A DNA stretch of 52,730 nucleotides from Alphaproteobacteria bacterium (GTDB lineage: Bacteria; Pseudomonadota; Alphaproteobacteria; Micropepsales; Micropepsaceae), in the NCBI GenBank assembly GCA_023259375.1, contig JAHFQC010000017.1, positions 1 to 52,730 on the forward strand, given 5' to 3'. Below are positions 1 through 6,988 of this stretch, one piece after another (positions within the stretch are counted from its first letter, which is position 1; the number at the start of each line of letters is the position of its first letter). The notes below the pieces were generated by a model. The model ran no database searches. It was given only the letters and a program-made list of their open reading frames with translations, and was not told the DNA's origin. The position numbers were made by a program, and so were the translations under genes.

Positions 1-893
1 ATGGCGTTGACCTTGTCGGTGCCGACCGAGGATTGATTGACCCCTTGCGAATAGAGCGTAACCGTCCGCTCCGTGGCGGTGAACAAATGGAAAAATTCGC
101 GCACCGCGGCGACGTCCAATCCCGTCGTTGCCGCCGCAGCTTCGACCGACGGAACGGCGCGACGGGCAGCAGCGATGGCGGCGTCAGCGCCATCCACATG
201 CTGGGAAATCCAGCCGACATCGAGTATTCCCGTATCAGCGAGATGCACCAATAGACCGAGCCAGAGCGCCACGTCCGATCCCGGTTTGAGCGCGAGCTGA
301 AGATCGGCTGTTTCCGCCGTCGCCGTACGCCGCGGATCGATAGTCACGAGTTTGGTGCCGCGCCGCTCACGCGTGGCCATCAGGCGTTGATAAAGAACCG
401 GATGACACCACGCCATATTACTGCCGGCCAGCACCACGAGATCGGCTTCTTCGAGATCGTCATAACAGCCCGGCACCACGTCTTCGCCAAAGGCGCGGAT
501 ATGGCCGGCCACCGACGACGACATGCAAAGCCGCGAATTGGTGTCGATATTGGCGCTGCCGATGAAGCCTTTCATCAGCTTGTTGGCGACGTAATAGTCC
601 TCGGTCAGAAACTGTCCCGAAACGTAGAAGGCGATGGCGTCCGGGCCGTAGCGCTCGCGGATTTGCAGCAGTTCGCCGGCGATATGATCAAGCGCAGTGT
701 CCCAATCGGTCGCGACGCCTTGCAATGTCGGTTGCAGCAATCGCTCCGGCAGATCGACGGCATACTTGAGGGCCGCGCCTTTGACGCAAAGCTTTCCGTA
801 ATTCGCCGGATGGTCCGGATCGCCATCGATCGCATCCGGTGCGGCGATCACACCGCATCCGACCCCGCAATAGGGACACGTGGTTCGAGTCAC
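1..893 (-). CDS. nasA: assimilatory nitrate reductase, catalytic subunit (partial, C-terminus outside window)
   Basis: Molybdopterin-guanine-dinucleotide oxidoreductase that reduces nitrate to nitrite in the cytoplasm for nitrogen assimilation. About 297 residues are visible. The N-terminus has the four-cysteine [4Fe-4S] pattern of the NasA/NapA group: TCPYCGVGCGV in the first 15 residues, then GKLCVKG. It continues with family-typical stretches such as AFYVSGQFLTEDYY, NIDTNSRLCMSS and NMAWCHPVLYQR. The start is a GTG at 891-893 overlapping the nirD stop by 4 bp (GTGA), a sign of translational coupling, and there is no better start nearby. The gene is the last visible one of the transporter-nirB-nirD-nitrate reductase operon. 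The rest of the molybdenum domain, and any C-terminal BFD-like domain, lies left of the window. Confidence 0.93.
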   Translation of the reverse strand, partial: MTRTTCPYCGVGCGVIAAPDAIDGDPDHPANYGKLCVKGAALKYAVDLPERLLQPTLQGVATDWDTALDHIAGELLQIRERYGPDAIAFYVSGQFLTEDYYVANKLMKGFIGSANIDTNSRLCMSSSVAGHIRAFGEDVVPGCYDDLEEADLVVLAGSNMAWCHPVLYQRLMATRERRGTKLVTIDPRRTATAETADLQLALKPGSDVALWLGLLVHLADTGILDVGWISQHVDGADAAIAAARRAVPSVEAAAATTGLDVAAVREFFHLFTATERTVTLYSQGVNQSSVGTDKVNA

Positions 894-1231
894 CCGGACA
901 CTCCCGGCTCCGGCAGGTGCAGATAGATCTCGCCGTCAACGACACTGACGGGCAAGGTCTCCACCGCGCCTTCATCGGGAGCAACCGCAACACCATCGCT
1001 GAGCCCGATCACCATGCCATGCAGCGGACAGGCGACCGTATCGCCCGCAACGATGCCTTCGGAAAGCGGGCCTTTCTTGTGCGGACACTCGTCGACGAGC
1101 GCAAAGACCCGATCATCACTAGTGCGGAATACCGCGATGGGCCGGCCGAAATGCGAACTGCACAGCCGCCGCGATCCGCGCACCGGAATGCTCTCCAAGC
1201 GGCCGATCTTCTTCCAGTTTGCCGTCGACAT
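890..1231 (-). CDS. nirD: nitrite reductase [NAD(P)H] small subunit, Rieske-like
   Basis: Small subunit of the cytoplasmic assimilatory nitrite reductase, which converts nitrite to ammonium with NAD(P)H. It has 113 residues, normal for NirD. The Rieske fold keeps its [2Fe-2S] ligand motifs, CPHKKGPLSEG and ACPLHGM (C-x-H and C-x2-H). Many NirD proteins have lost these, so this one probably still binds a cluster. The ATG overlaps the nirB stop by one base (TGATG), and the end overlaps the nitrate reductase GTG start by 4 bp, so the three genes are translationally coupled. Confidence 0.93.
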   Translation of the reverse strand: MSTANWKKIGRLESIPVRGSRRLCSSHFGRPIAVFRTSDDRVFALVDECPHKKGPLSEGIVAGDTVACPLHGMVIGLSDGVAVAPDEGAVETLPVSVVDGEIYLHLPEPGVSG

Positions 1232-3684
1232 CAGACCTCCTCGAGCGGCGCGAACTCATGCGCCTCGCTACCGGCGACACGTTCGGCCCAGGGGTCGACT
1301 TGCGCGAATTTCTGGGAAAACAGGAAGCGGTCGAACAACGCCCGCCGTTCCTTGTGATCATCGATCACGCGGGCGCGAATGGCTTCCAATCCGACGCGAG
1401 CCACCCATGGCGCGGTCCGTTCGAGATAGTGTGCCTGTTCGCGATACATCTGCAGGAAAGCGCCGGTTATTTCGAGAACCTCCTCCTCGGAGGCAACGCG
1501 CGTCAGCTTGTCGGTGACGCGGACCTCGATGCCGCCATTGCCGCCGATCAGAATGTCGTAGCCGCCTTCGACGCAGACGATGCCGACATCCTTGATGGTC
1601 GCTTCGGCGCAGTTGCGCGGGCAGCCGGAAACCGCGAGTTTCACTTTGTGCGGCGTCCAGCTTCCCCAGCACAGTTTTTCCAGTTTGATCCCCAGCCCCG
1701 TCGAATCCTGCGTGCCGAACCGGCACCATTCGCTGCCGACGCAGGTCTTCACCGTCCGCAAGCCCTTGGCATAGGCATGACCGGAAACCATTCCCGCACT
1801 GTTCAGATCACGCCACACAGCCGGCAGATCGTCCTTTTTCACGCCGAGCAGATCGATGCGCTGACCGCCGGTGACCTTCACCGTGGGTATGGCGTACTTG
1901 TCCGCGACATCGGCAATGGCGCGCAGCTCCGCCGCGGTCGTCACACCGCCCCACATCCGCGGGATCACGCTGTAGGTGCCGTTTTTCTGGATGTTGGCGT
2001 GGACGCGCTCGTTGACGAAACGCGAGCGGGCATCATCGCCATATTCGCCGGGCCAAGCGCATAACAGATAATAGTTCAGCGCCGGACGGCATTTCTGGCA
2101 TCCCTCGGGCGTTTTCCAGCCGAGTTCGGAGCGCACGGCGTCCATGGTCTTGAGCTTGCGCTCCGTGATTGCGGCGCGGACCTCGTCATGAGAGGAATCG
2201 GTGCAGGCGCAAATCGTCTTCTTGGCCACTTTGACGGCGCCGGTCACATAGGCCAGCAATCCTTCCACCTGCGACGAGCATTGGCCGCACGACGCCGAGG
2301 CTTTGGTGTGAGAGCGCACCTCGGCGAGGGTCGTGAGATTCTTTTGGCGGATCGCCTTGCAGATGGTCCCTTTCGATATGCCATTGCAGCCGCAGATCTG
2401 AGTGTCGTCGGGCATCGCGGCATAATCGGGGCCCGACGGCTTGTCCGCACCGGCTTCGGCAAAAGCGCGGCCGAACACCAGACGCTCACGCCAAGCCGAG
2501 ACATCCTGCTTGTCGCGCATCAATTGCAGATACCATTGGCCGTCCGTCACATCGCCGTACAACACGGCGCCGACCAGCTTGCCGTCCCGCAGGATCACCT
2601 TCTTGTAGATTCCGCGGGCATCGTCGCGCAGGGTGATTTCGTCGTCGTCGGGATCGGCCGCCGCCAGCGCCCCGGCCGAGAACACATCGATGCCGGTGAT
2701 CTTGAGGCTGGTTGCCAGCGCCTTGCTGGCGAAAACGGCGCTTGCGTCTCCGGCTAGCTGAGAGGCACAGACCTTGGCTTGATCCCACAGCGGCGCCACC
2801 AGACCGAACACCTGACCACGATGCTCGACGCATTCGCCGACGGCGAAAATCGCTGGGTCGCTGGTCCGCATGTCGTCGAACACGGTGATGCCGCGCCCGA
2901 TCTGCAAACCCGCCGCCTTGGCAAGATCGATATTGGGGCGAATGCCGATGGCGAGGACGACGAGATCCGCCGGAATGAACCGCCCGTCGCCAAGCTGGAC
3001 GCCTTCGACCGCGTCGGTGCCGGTGATGCGTTCGGTCTGCCCACTGGTGAAGAAGGAAATGCCGCGCCGGTCGAGCGCTTTCTGCAGCATCTGCCCGGCC
3101 GGAACGTCAAGCTGGCGCTCCATCAGCGTCGGCATCAGATGCACGAGGGCCACCGACATGCCGCGCTGTTTCAATCCCCATGCCGCCTCAAGCCCCAACA
3201 GCCCGCCGCCGATCACGACCGCGCGCGATTTCGTGCGCGCCGCCGCCAGCATCTTTTCGACATCGGCGATGTCGCGAAAGGCACAAACACCCGGCAGGCC
3301 GAGGCCCGGGATGGACGGCGCCAACGGCCGCGATCCGGTGGCCAGCAGCAGCTTGTCGTACGCCACGACCCGGCCGCTCTGCGAGGTCACGGTTTTGGCT
3401 TCGCGGTCGATGGCGACAACCGGATCGCCGGCGATCAGGGTGATGCCGTTTTGCGTATACCATTCGCGCGTGTTGATGATCGTCTCGTCGAACGACTTGT
3501 CGCCGGCAAGAACGCAGGACAGCATGATCCGGTTGTAGTTGGGATGCGGCTCGGCCCCGAACACCGTAATGCTGTAAAGCGCGCTGCCATCGCTCTGCAG
3601 CAGCTCCTCGACCGTGCGCATGGCGGCCATGCCGTTGCCGACGACGACGAGACGTATCAGCGGGCTTTTTTTTTCCATGGTCAT
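1231..3684 (-). CDS. nirB: nitrite reductase [NAD(P)H] large subunit
   Basis: Siroheme- and FAD-containing catalytic subunit that reduces nitrite to ammonium by six electrons in the cytoplasm. It has 817 residues, the usual family length. Order of domains: an N-terminal FAD/NAD(P) disulfide-oxidoreductase fold (GNGMAAMRTVEEL near the start, VVIGGGLLGLEAA around 155-170). Two BFD-like [2Fe-2S] segments follow at about 435-540 (ICGCNGISKGTIC, SCGQCSSQ, then CACTD). Last is the sulfite/nitrite reductase domain, with siroheme/[4Fe-4S] cysteines in TCVGSEWCRFG (C648, C654) and SGCPRNCAEA (C688, C692). The start chosen is ATG at 3684, preceded by an AAGGA that overlaps the stop of the transporter gene 12 bp upstream. 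A second ATG two codons on (3678) is an alternative. Codons 4-6 lie in a run of nine A residues. Confidence 0.96.
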   Translation of the reverse strand: MTMEKKSPLIRLVVVGNGMAAMRTVEELLQSDGSALYSITVFGAEPHPNYNRIMLSCVLAGDKSFDETIINTREWYTQNGITLIAGDPVVAIDREAKTVTSQSGRVVAYDKLLLATGSRPLAPSIPGLGLPGVCAFRDIADVEKMLAAARTKSRAVVIGGGLLGLEAAWGLKQRGMSVALVHLMPTLMERQLDVPAGQMLQKALDRRGISFFTSGQTERITGTDAVEGVQLGDGRFIPADLVVLAIGIRPNIDLAKAAGLQIGRGITVFDDMRTSDPAIFAVGECVEHRGQVFGLVAPLWDQAKVCASQLAGDASAVFASKALATSLKITGIDVFSAGALAAADPDDDEITLRDDARGIYKKVILRDGKLVGAVLYGDVTDGQWYLQLMRDKQDVSAWRERLVFGRAFAEAGADKPSGPDYAAMPDDTQICGCNGISKGTICKAIRQKNLTTLAEVRSHTKASASCGQCSSQVEGLLAYVTGAVKVAKKTICACTDSSHDEVRAAITERKLKTMDAVRSELGWKTPEGCQKCRPALNYYLLCAWPGEYGDDARSRFVNERVHANIQKNGTYSVIPRMWGGVTTAAELRAIADVADKYAIPTVKVTGGQRIDLLGVKKDDLPAVWRDLNSAGMVSGHAYAKGLRTVKTCVGSEWCRFGTQDSTGLGIKLEKLCWGSWTPHKVKLAVSGCPRNCAEATIKDVGIVCVEGGYDILIGGNGGIEVRVTDKLTRVASEEEVLEITGAFLQMYREQAHYLERTAPWVARVGLEAIRARVIDDHKERRALFDRFLFSQKFAQVDPWAERVAGSEAHEFAPLEEV

Positions 3685-3696
3685 GTGGACGGTTCC

Positions 3697-4905
3697 TTAT
3701 TGCGCAGCGACGGTCGCGACCGCACCGCTCCAGCGCGCTTTTCGGCGCAATGCCACCAGCACACCGCTGAGCGCGACGAGCGCCAGAACAGCGAAGATCG
3801 AGAATCCGGCCGTATAGCTGCCGCTCCAATATTTCGAAAAGCCCAGGCTGGAGGCGAGATAGAAACCGCCGATCCCGCCCGTCATGCCGACGAGGCCGGT
3901 CATGATGGCCACCTCGTTGCGGAATCGTTGCGGCACCAGCTGGAATACGGCACCGTTGCCCATCCCGAGCGAGCCCATCGCGATGATGAAGGCACCCAGC
4001 GCAAGGCTCATGAATGGCAGACCGATCGCGACGACGACGAGTGCCAGGAACGCCACCAAATAGACGCCAGCCAGGGTTCTCAATCCGCCGATACGGTCGG
4101 CAATGGCGCCGCCGACCGGACGCAGCATCGAGCCGGTGAAGACGCAGGCCGCGGTGACATAACCGGCGGCGACCGGGCTGAGGCCGTATTGGTCGTGAAA
4201 ATAGATCGGCAGCGACGAGGCAAGACCGACGAAGCCGCCGAACGTGACGGCGTAGAACAGCATCAGGCTCCACGCTTCCGGAACCATCAACATCTCGACA
4301 TAGGCGCGCGCCGGAAGCCGTTGCGGCCGCCGTGGACTGTCTTTGGCGATTAACGCGAACACCGCCAGCACCACGACAAGAGGAAGCGCGGCCATTCCCA
4401 GCACCTCGCGCCAGCCATAGAGGGCGGCCAGTCCCGGCGCGAACAACGCGGCCAGCACGGTGCCGGAATTCCCCGCCCCGGCGATGCCAAGCGCGGTTCC
4501 CTGATGTTCGGGCGGATACCATTGCGACGTCAGCGGCAAAGCGATGGCGAAGGACGCGCCCGCAACACCGAGCGCAACACCCAGCAGCAGCATCTGCGAA
4601 AAACTCTCGAGGCCGATCGCCCACGCCGCAGTCAAGGCAAGGATCACGACGAGCTGGGCCACTACGCCGGCCCGTTTGGGTCCGAGGAATTGGGCAAGGG
4701 CGCCGGCCGCAATGCGGAGAAACGCACCAGCCAACACCGGCGTCGCAACCATCAGGCCTTTTTGCGCGGCGTTAAGGCCGATGTCCTTGGCGATCAGGAC
4801 CGCCAACGGTCCCAGCATCACCCAGACCATGAAACTGAGATCGAAATAGAGAAACGACGCGAACAGCGTGGGCAAATGCCCCGCCGTGAGAAATCCCTTC
4901 TTCAT
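3697..4905 (-). CDS. nitrate/nitrite transporter, MFS (NarK/NasA family)
   Basis: Inner-membrane major facilitator protein expected to import nitrate (possibly also export or import nitrite) for the reductases encoded just downstream. It has 402 residues from the start chosen here, with the usual twelve hydrophobic helices. Nitrate-porter features include FDLSFMVWVMLGPL in helix 1, the glycine-rich GVAGASFAIALPLTSQWYP and GAGNSGTVLAALFAPG (nitrate signature type), and GLVGMTGGIGGFYL in the second half. I chose the ATG at 4905 (MKKGFLTAGHLP) because it begins the conserved N-terminus. An in-frame GTG at 4974 would add 23 residues that look like translated leader RNA. The gene is first in the reductase operon, behind a sigma-54 promoter. 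Confidence 0.92.
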   Translation of the reverse strand: MKKGFLTAGHLPTLFASFLYFDLSFMVWVMLGPLAVLIAKDIGLNAAQKGLMVATPVLAGAFLRIAAGALAQFLGPKRAGVVAQLVVILALTAAWAIGLESFSQMLLLGVALGVAGASFAIALPLTSQWYPPEHQGTALGIAGAGNSGTVLAALFAPGLAALYGWREVLGMAALPLVVVLAVFALIAKDSPRRPQRLPARAYVEMLMVPEAWSLMLFYAVTFGGFVGLASSLPIYFHDQYGLSPVAAGYVTAACVFTGSMLRPVGGAIADRIGGLRTLAGVYLVAFLALVVVAIGLPFMSLALGAFIIAMGSLGMGNGAVFQLVPQRFRNEVAIMTGLVGMTGGIGGFYLASSLGFSKYWSGSYTAGFSIFAVLALVALSGVLVALRRKARWSGAVATVAAQ

Positions 4906-4980
4906 CGAAATCTGCCGCGGCGCAGCGCACCCGACACTCCACGCAGTGGCCGCCGCCGTTGGCTGGCCGTGCACGATCGA

Positions 4981-5049
4981 GGCAGGCCCCGCCTGCCACT
5001 ACGCTATGACACCGCCATTGCTGTCACAGCGATCGGGAGCTCCCGACCG
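4981..5049 (-). promoter_or_regulatory. hairpin-rich leader, candidate NasT antitermination target
   Basis: Between the sigma-54 promoter and the transporter gene the transcript can fold three hairpins. The first is CGGTCGGGAGCTCCCGATCG (5049-5030, 8-bp stem, AGCT loop). The second is TGACAGCAATGGCGGTGTCA (5026-5007), with a six-base loop AATGGC that has A at position 1 and G at position 4. The third is GGCAGGC-GGG-GCCTGCC (4997-4981). ANTAR proteins such as NasT bind paired hexaloop hairpins with that A1/G4 pattern. The second hairpin fits only with a G-G mismatch, the first does not fit well, and no U-tract follows the third. The assignment is therefore an inference from context. Confidence 0.4.
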
Positions 5050-5057
5050 CTTACCCC

Positions 5058-5074
5058 TGGCAAATGACGTGCCA
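5058..5074 (-). promoter_or_regulatory. sigma-54 (RpoN) -24/-12 promoter of the nitrate assimilation operon
   Basis: On the minus strand the sequence reads TGGCACG-TCAT-TTGCC, matching the RpoN consensus TGGCACG-N4-TTGCA/T except for the last base. The GG and GC dinucleotides have the required 10-bp gap. It lies 153 bp upstream of the transporter start, with transcription expected near 5048. An RpoN promoter fits a nitrogen-starvation-induced operon driven by NtrC, with nitrate-specific control added by NasS/NasT. Confidence 0.8.
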
Positions 5075-5121
5075 TTGGGAGTTCGAGGTAAATCAAGCAT
5101 TTAGAATAATGCATTTTCGCA

Positions 5122-5150
5122 AATGTGCGCGCCGGGGCGGCAATGTGCGC
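5122..5150. repeat. paired direct repeat upstream of the sigma-54 promoter
   Basis: The 9-mer AATGTGCGC occurs at 5122-5130 and 5142-5150, exactly 20 bp apart (two helical turns). The nearer copy is about 50 bp upstream of the -24 element. This is the usual place for an enhancer-binding activator site. It is not a clean match to the NtrC dyad as I know it, so the binding protein is unknown. Confidence 0.5.
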
Positions 5151-5193
5151 AAAAAACAAGCGAGACTAAATAATGCTCGTAACTTTTTGAGGG

Positions 5194-6315
5194 CTATGAA
5201 TCGAAGAAACCATCGGCGTCCATCACAATCGGCGACAGCGTTCCTTCCAGTGTCCACTTGCCAGCGTGCCCTTCGGCTTTGCTGTCCATCAGCGGCGCCG
5301 AAATCCCGAGACTCGTTGCGGCGCGCCGGAACAGATCGGGGCGATAGACGCCGGCGGCGATCGCTTCGATTTGTGCGCCGGCCGGCAGCATTCCCCACCG
5401 CTGCATCTGGTGCAGATACCATTGCGCATGCGAAAGCCAGGGCATGGCTGCAGCGTGGCCCCAAAACCGTATTCCGGGAGATTGCCAGAACCGGTCGTCT
5501 TTCCCGTGCAAGGCCTCGATGATGAGCTGCGGCGACACGGCCAAATAATCGGGCCGGGCCAGAATGGCCGCGATTGCCTCGGCATTGGCGGGATCATCAC
5601 AGTATTGGGCGGCGCGGATCATCGCCCGCTGCACAGCCAACAGGCCCTGCCCCTCGTCATCGGCCAAGTGCTGGCGAACCGCCAGGACTTTTTCCGGTCC
5701 ATTGCGCCATAGACCATGCGACGACACCACGTTGACCGCCAAGCCTTGCGCGGCCGCAACCTGACCCCACGGCGCACCGGCGCAGAAGCCGTCGATCATG
5801 CCGCGCGCCAACGCCTCCACCATTTGGTTCGGCGAAATATAGGTGAAGACGATATCCCGGTCGGGATCGGTTCCGCCCGCAGCAAGCCAGTATCGCAACA
5901 ACAGATTGTGGGTCGAGAACTGATGCACCACGGCAAGCCGCACCGGATCGCTTCGACGCGAACAGGCCGCGAAATGACGCGACCATTCCATCACGCTTTC
6001 TGGTCCGTCCGATACCGCCGGCGCAATCGCATCCACCAGCCGGCGGCTGAGCGTTATGGAGTTGCCGCCGAGGTTCACCGCCTGCGGCACGATCAGGGGA
6101 CACGGGGCACCGCGCAAACCTTGCGTCAGCGCAAATACCAGAGGTGGCAGGGTCACGGCCGCGTCGAGAAAACCGTGCGCCAGCTTATCGGCAATGTTGC
6201 CCCAGGACGGCTCGATCGAAACGACCGCCGCCACGTTTTCCTCGGCAAAAAATCCAAGTTCCTGAGCGATGATCGCAGGCGCCGCATCGGTGAGCCGCAG
6301 AACGCCGATTTTCAT
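5194..6315 (-). CDS. nasS: nitrate sensor protein NasS (NrtA-like)
   Basis: Cytoplasmic periplasmic-binding-like protein of the NrtA/CmpA family. In the known NasS/NasT system NasS sequesters NasT until it binds nitrate or nitrite. It has 373 residues and no signal peptide (MKIGVLRLTDAAP), which separates the sensor from the exported NrtA transporter subunit. Typical stretches are AAVVSIEPSWGNIADKL, DAAVTLPPLVFALTQGL, VNLGGNSITLSRRL and DGFCAGAPWGQVAA. The start overlaps the nasT stop by 4 bp (ATGA), so the pair is translationally coupled. The downstream genes are the nitrate transporter and reductases, which is the expected target operon. Confidence 0.9.
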   Translation of the reverse strand: MKIGVLRLTDAAPAIIAQELGFFAEENVAAVVSIEPSWGNIADKLAHGFLDAAVTLPPLVFALTQGLRGAPCPLIVPQAVNLGGNSITLSRRLVDAIAPAVSDGPESVMEWSRHFAACSRRSDPVRLAVVHQFSTHNLLLRYWLAAGGTDPDRDIVFTYISPNQMVEALARGMIDGFCAGAPWGQVAAAQGLAVNVVSSHGLWRNGPEKVLAVRQHLADDEGQGLLAVQRAMIRAAQYCDDPANAEAIAAILARPDYLAVSPQLIIEALHGKDDRFWQSPGIRFWGHAAAMPWLSHAQWYLHQMQRWGMLPAGAQIEAIAAGVYRPDLFRRAATSLGISAPLMDSKAEGHAGKWTLEGTLSPIVMDADGFFDS

Positions 6316-6899
6316 GGTGCCTCTCCGCTTTTGGCGACGAGATCGGCCGCCACGTCAGCGAGCTTCCGGCTCTCGCGCATCGCCCTGTTGCGGAGCCAGC
6401 GATAGGCGTCCGGCTCGCTCATACGTTCCGACCGCATCAGCAAAGTCTTGGCGCGGTCAATGAGGCGCCGCTCCTCGAGCTGCGCCAAGCTTGCATTTCG
6501 TTCATCGGTAGTGCGCTGATGCCGTGCGAACAATGCAATGGCGGCAGCCAGAATCGGCCGGATCGCAGCCGGGTCGATGTTGCCGACATGATAGGAACAG
6601 ACGCCCGCCTGAATGGCTTCCTCGACGAAATCCTCGGCGGTTTCCTCCGTCAGCAGGACGACCGGACATGGCGAGCGCGATGAGACCTGGCGCAAGCCCT
6701 CGATCGTATCGCGATCGGGAAGGTTCATATCGATCAGGACGACGCTCGGCTTCAAGGCCGACACTTCTTCGACCAGCCCGACGCCGCCCAGCGAGTGATG
6801 GACTTGGTGTTCGCCGGCATCGGCAAGCAGTCGCGCCAATTCGGCGGCCCGGCGTCCGTTCGCATCGACGAGCAATATGGTCAAACCGGACGCTGGCAT
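6312..6899 (-). CDS. nasT: ANTAR-domain response regulator NasT (antiterminator)
   Basis: RNA-binding antiterminator. It has a receiver domain (about 1-120, with LTILLVDANGRRAAEL and the aspartate in VVLIDMNLPDRDT). A C-terminal ANTAR three-helix domain follows (RRLIDRAKTLLMRSERMSE, then AYRWLRNRAMRESRKLADVA), which binds paired hairpins in leader RNA. The start chosen is ATG at 6899, giving 195 residues, the normal NasT size. The frame stays open upstream to 7013, but those 38 residues (rich in Cys, Arg and Ala) look non-coding and would overlap the end of hrpB. The gene is coupled to nasS by an ATGA overlap. The predicted target is the leader at 4981-5049. Confidence 0.9.
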   Translation of the reverse strand: MPASGLTILLVDANGRRAAELARLLADAGEHQVHHSLGGVGLVEEVSALKPSVVLIDMNLPDRDTIEGLRQVSSRSPCPVVLLTEETAEDFVEEAIQAGVCSYHVGNIDPAAIRPILAAAIALFARHQRTTDERNASLAQLEERRLIDRAKTLLMRSERMSEPDAYRWLRNRAMRESRKLADVAADLVAKSGEAP

Positions 6900-6988
6900 C
6901 CGTCCATTATTGTCAGAGCCGCCCACAGCGGTCCAGTGCGCCGCCCGAGCACGACATACGCGGGCATCGCAACACGCCAGCCTATCCG

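Noticed and set aside
4906..4974. Upstream GTG start for the nitrate transporter (adds 23 residues)
   Set aside because: The added residues are not family-like and the stretch is part of the structured leader RNA.
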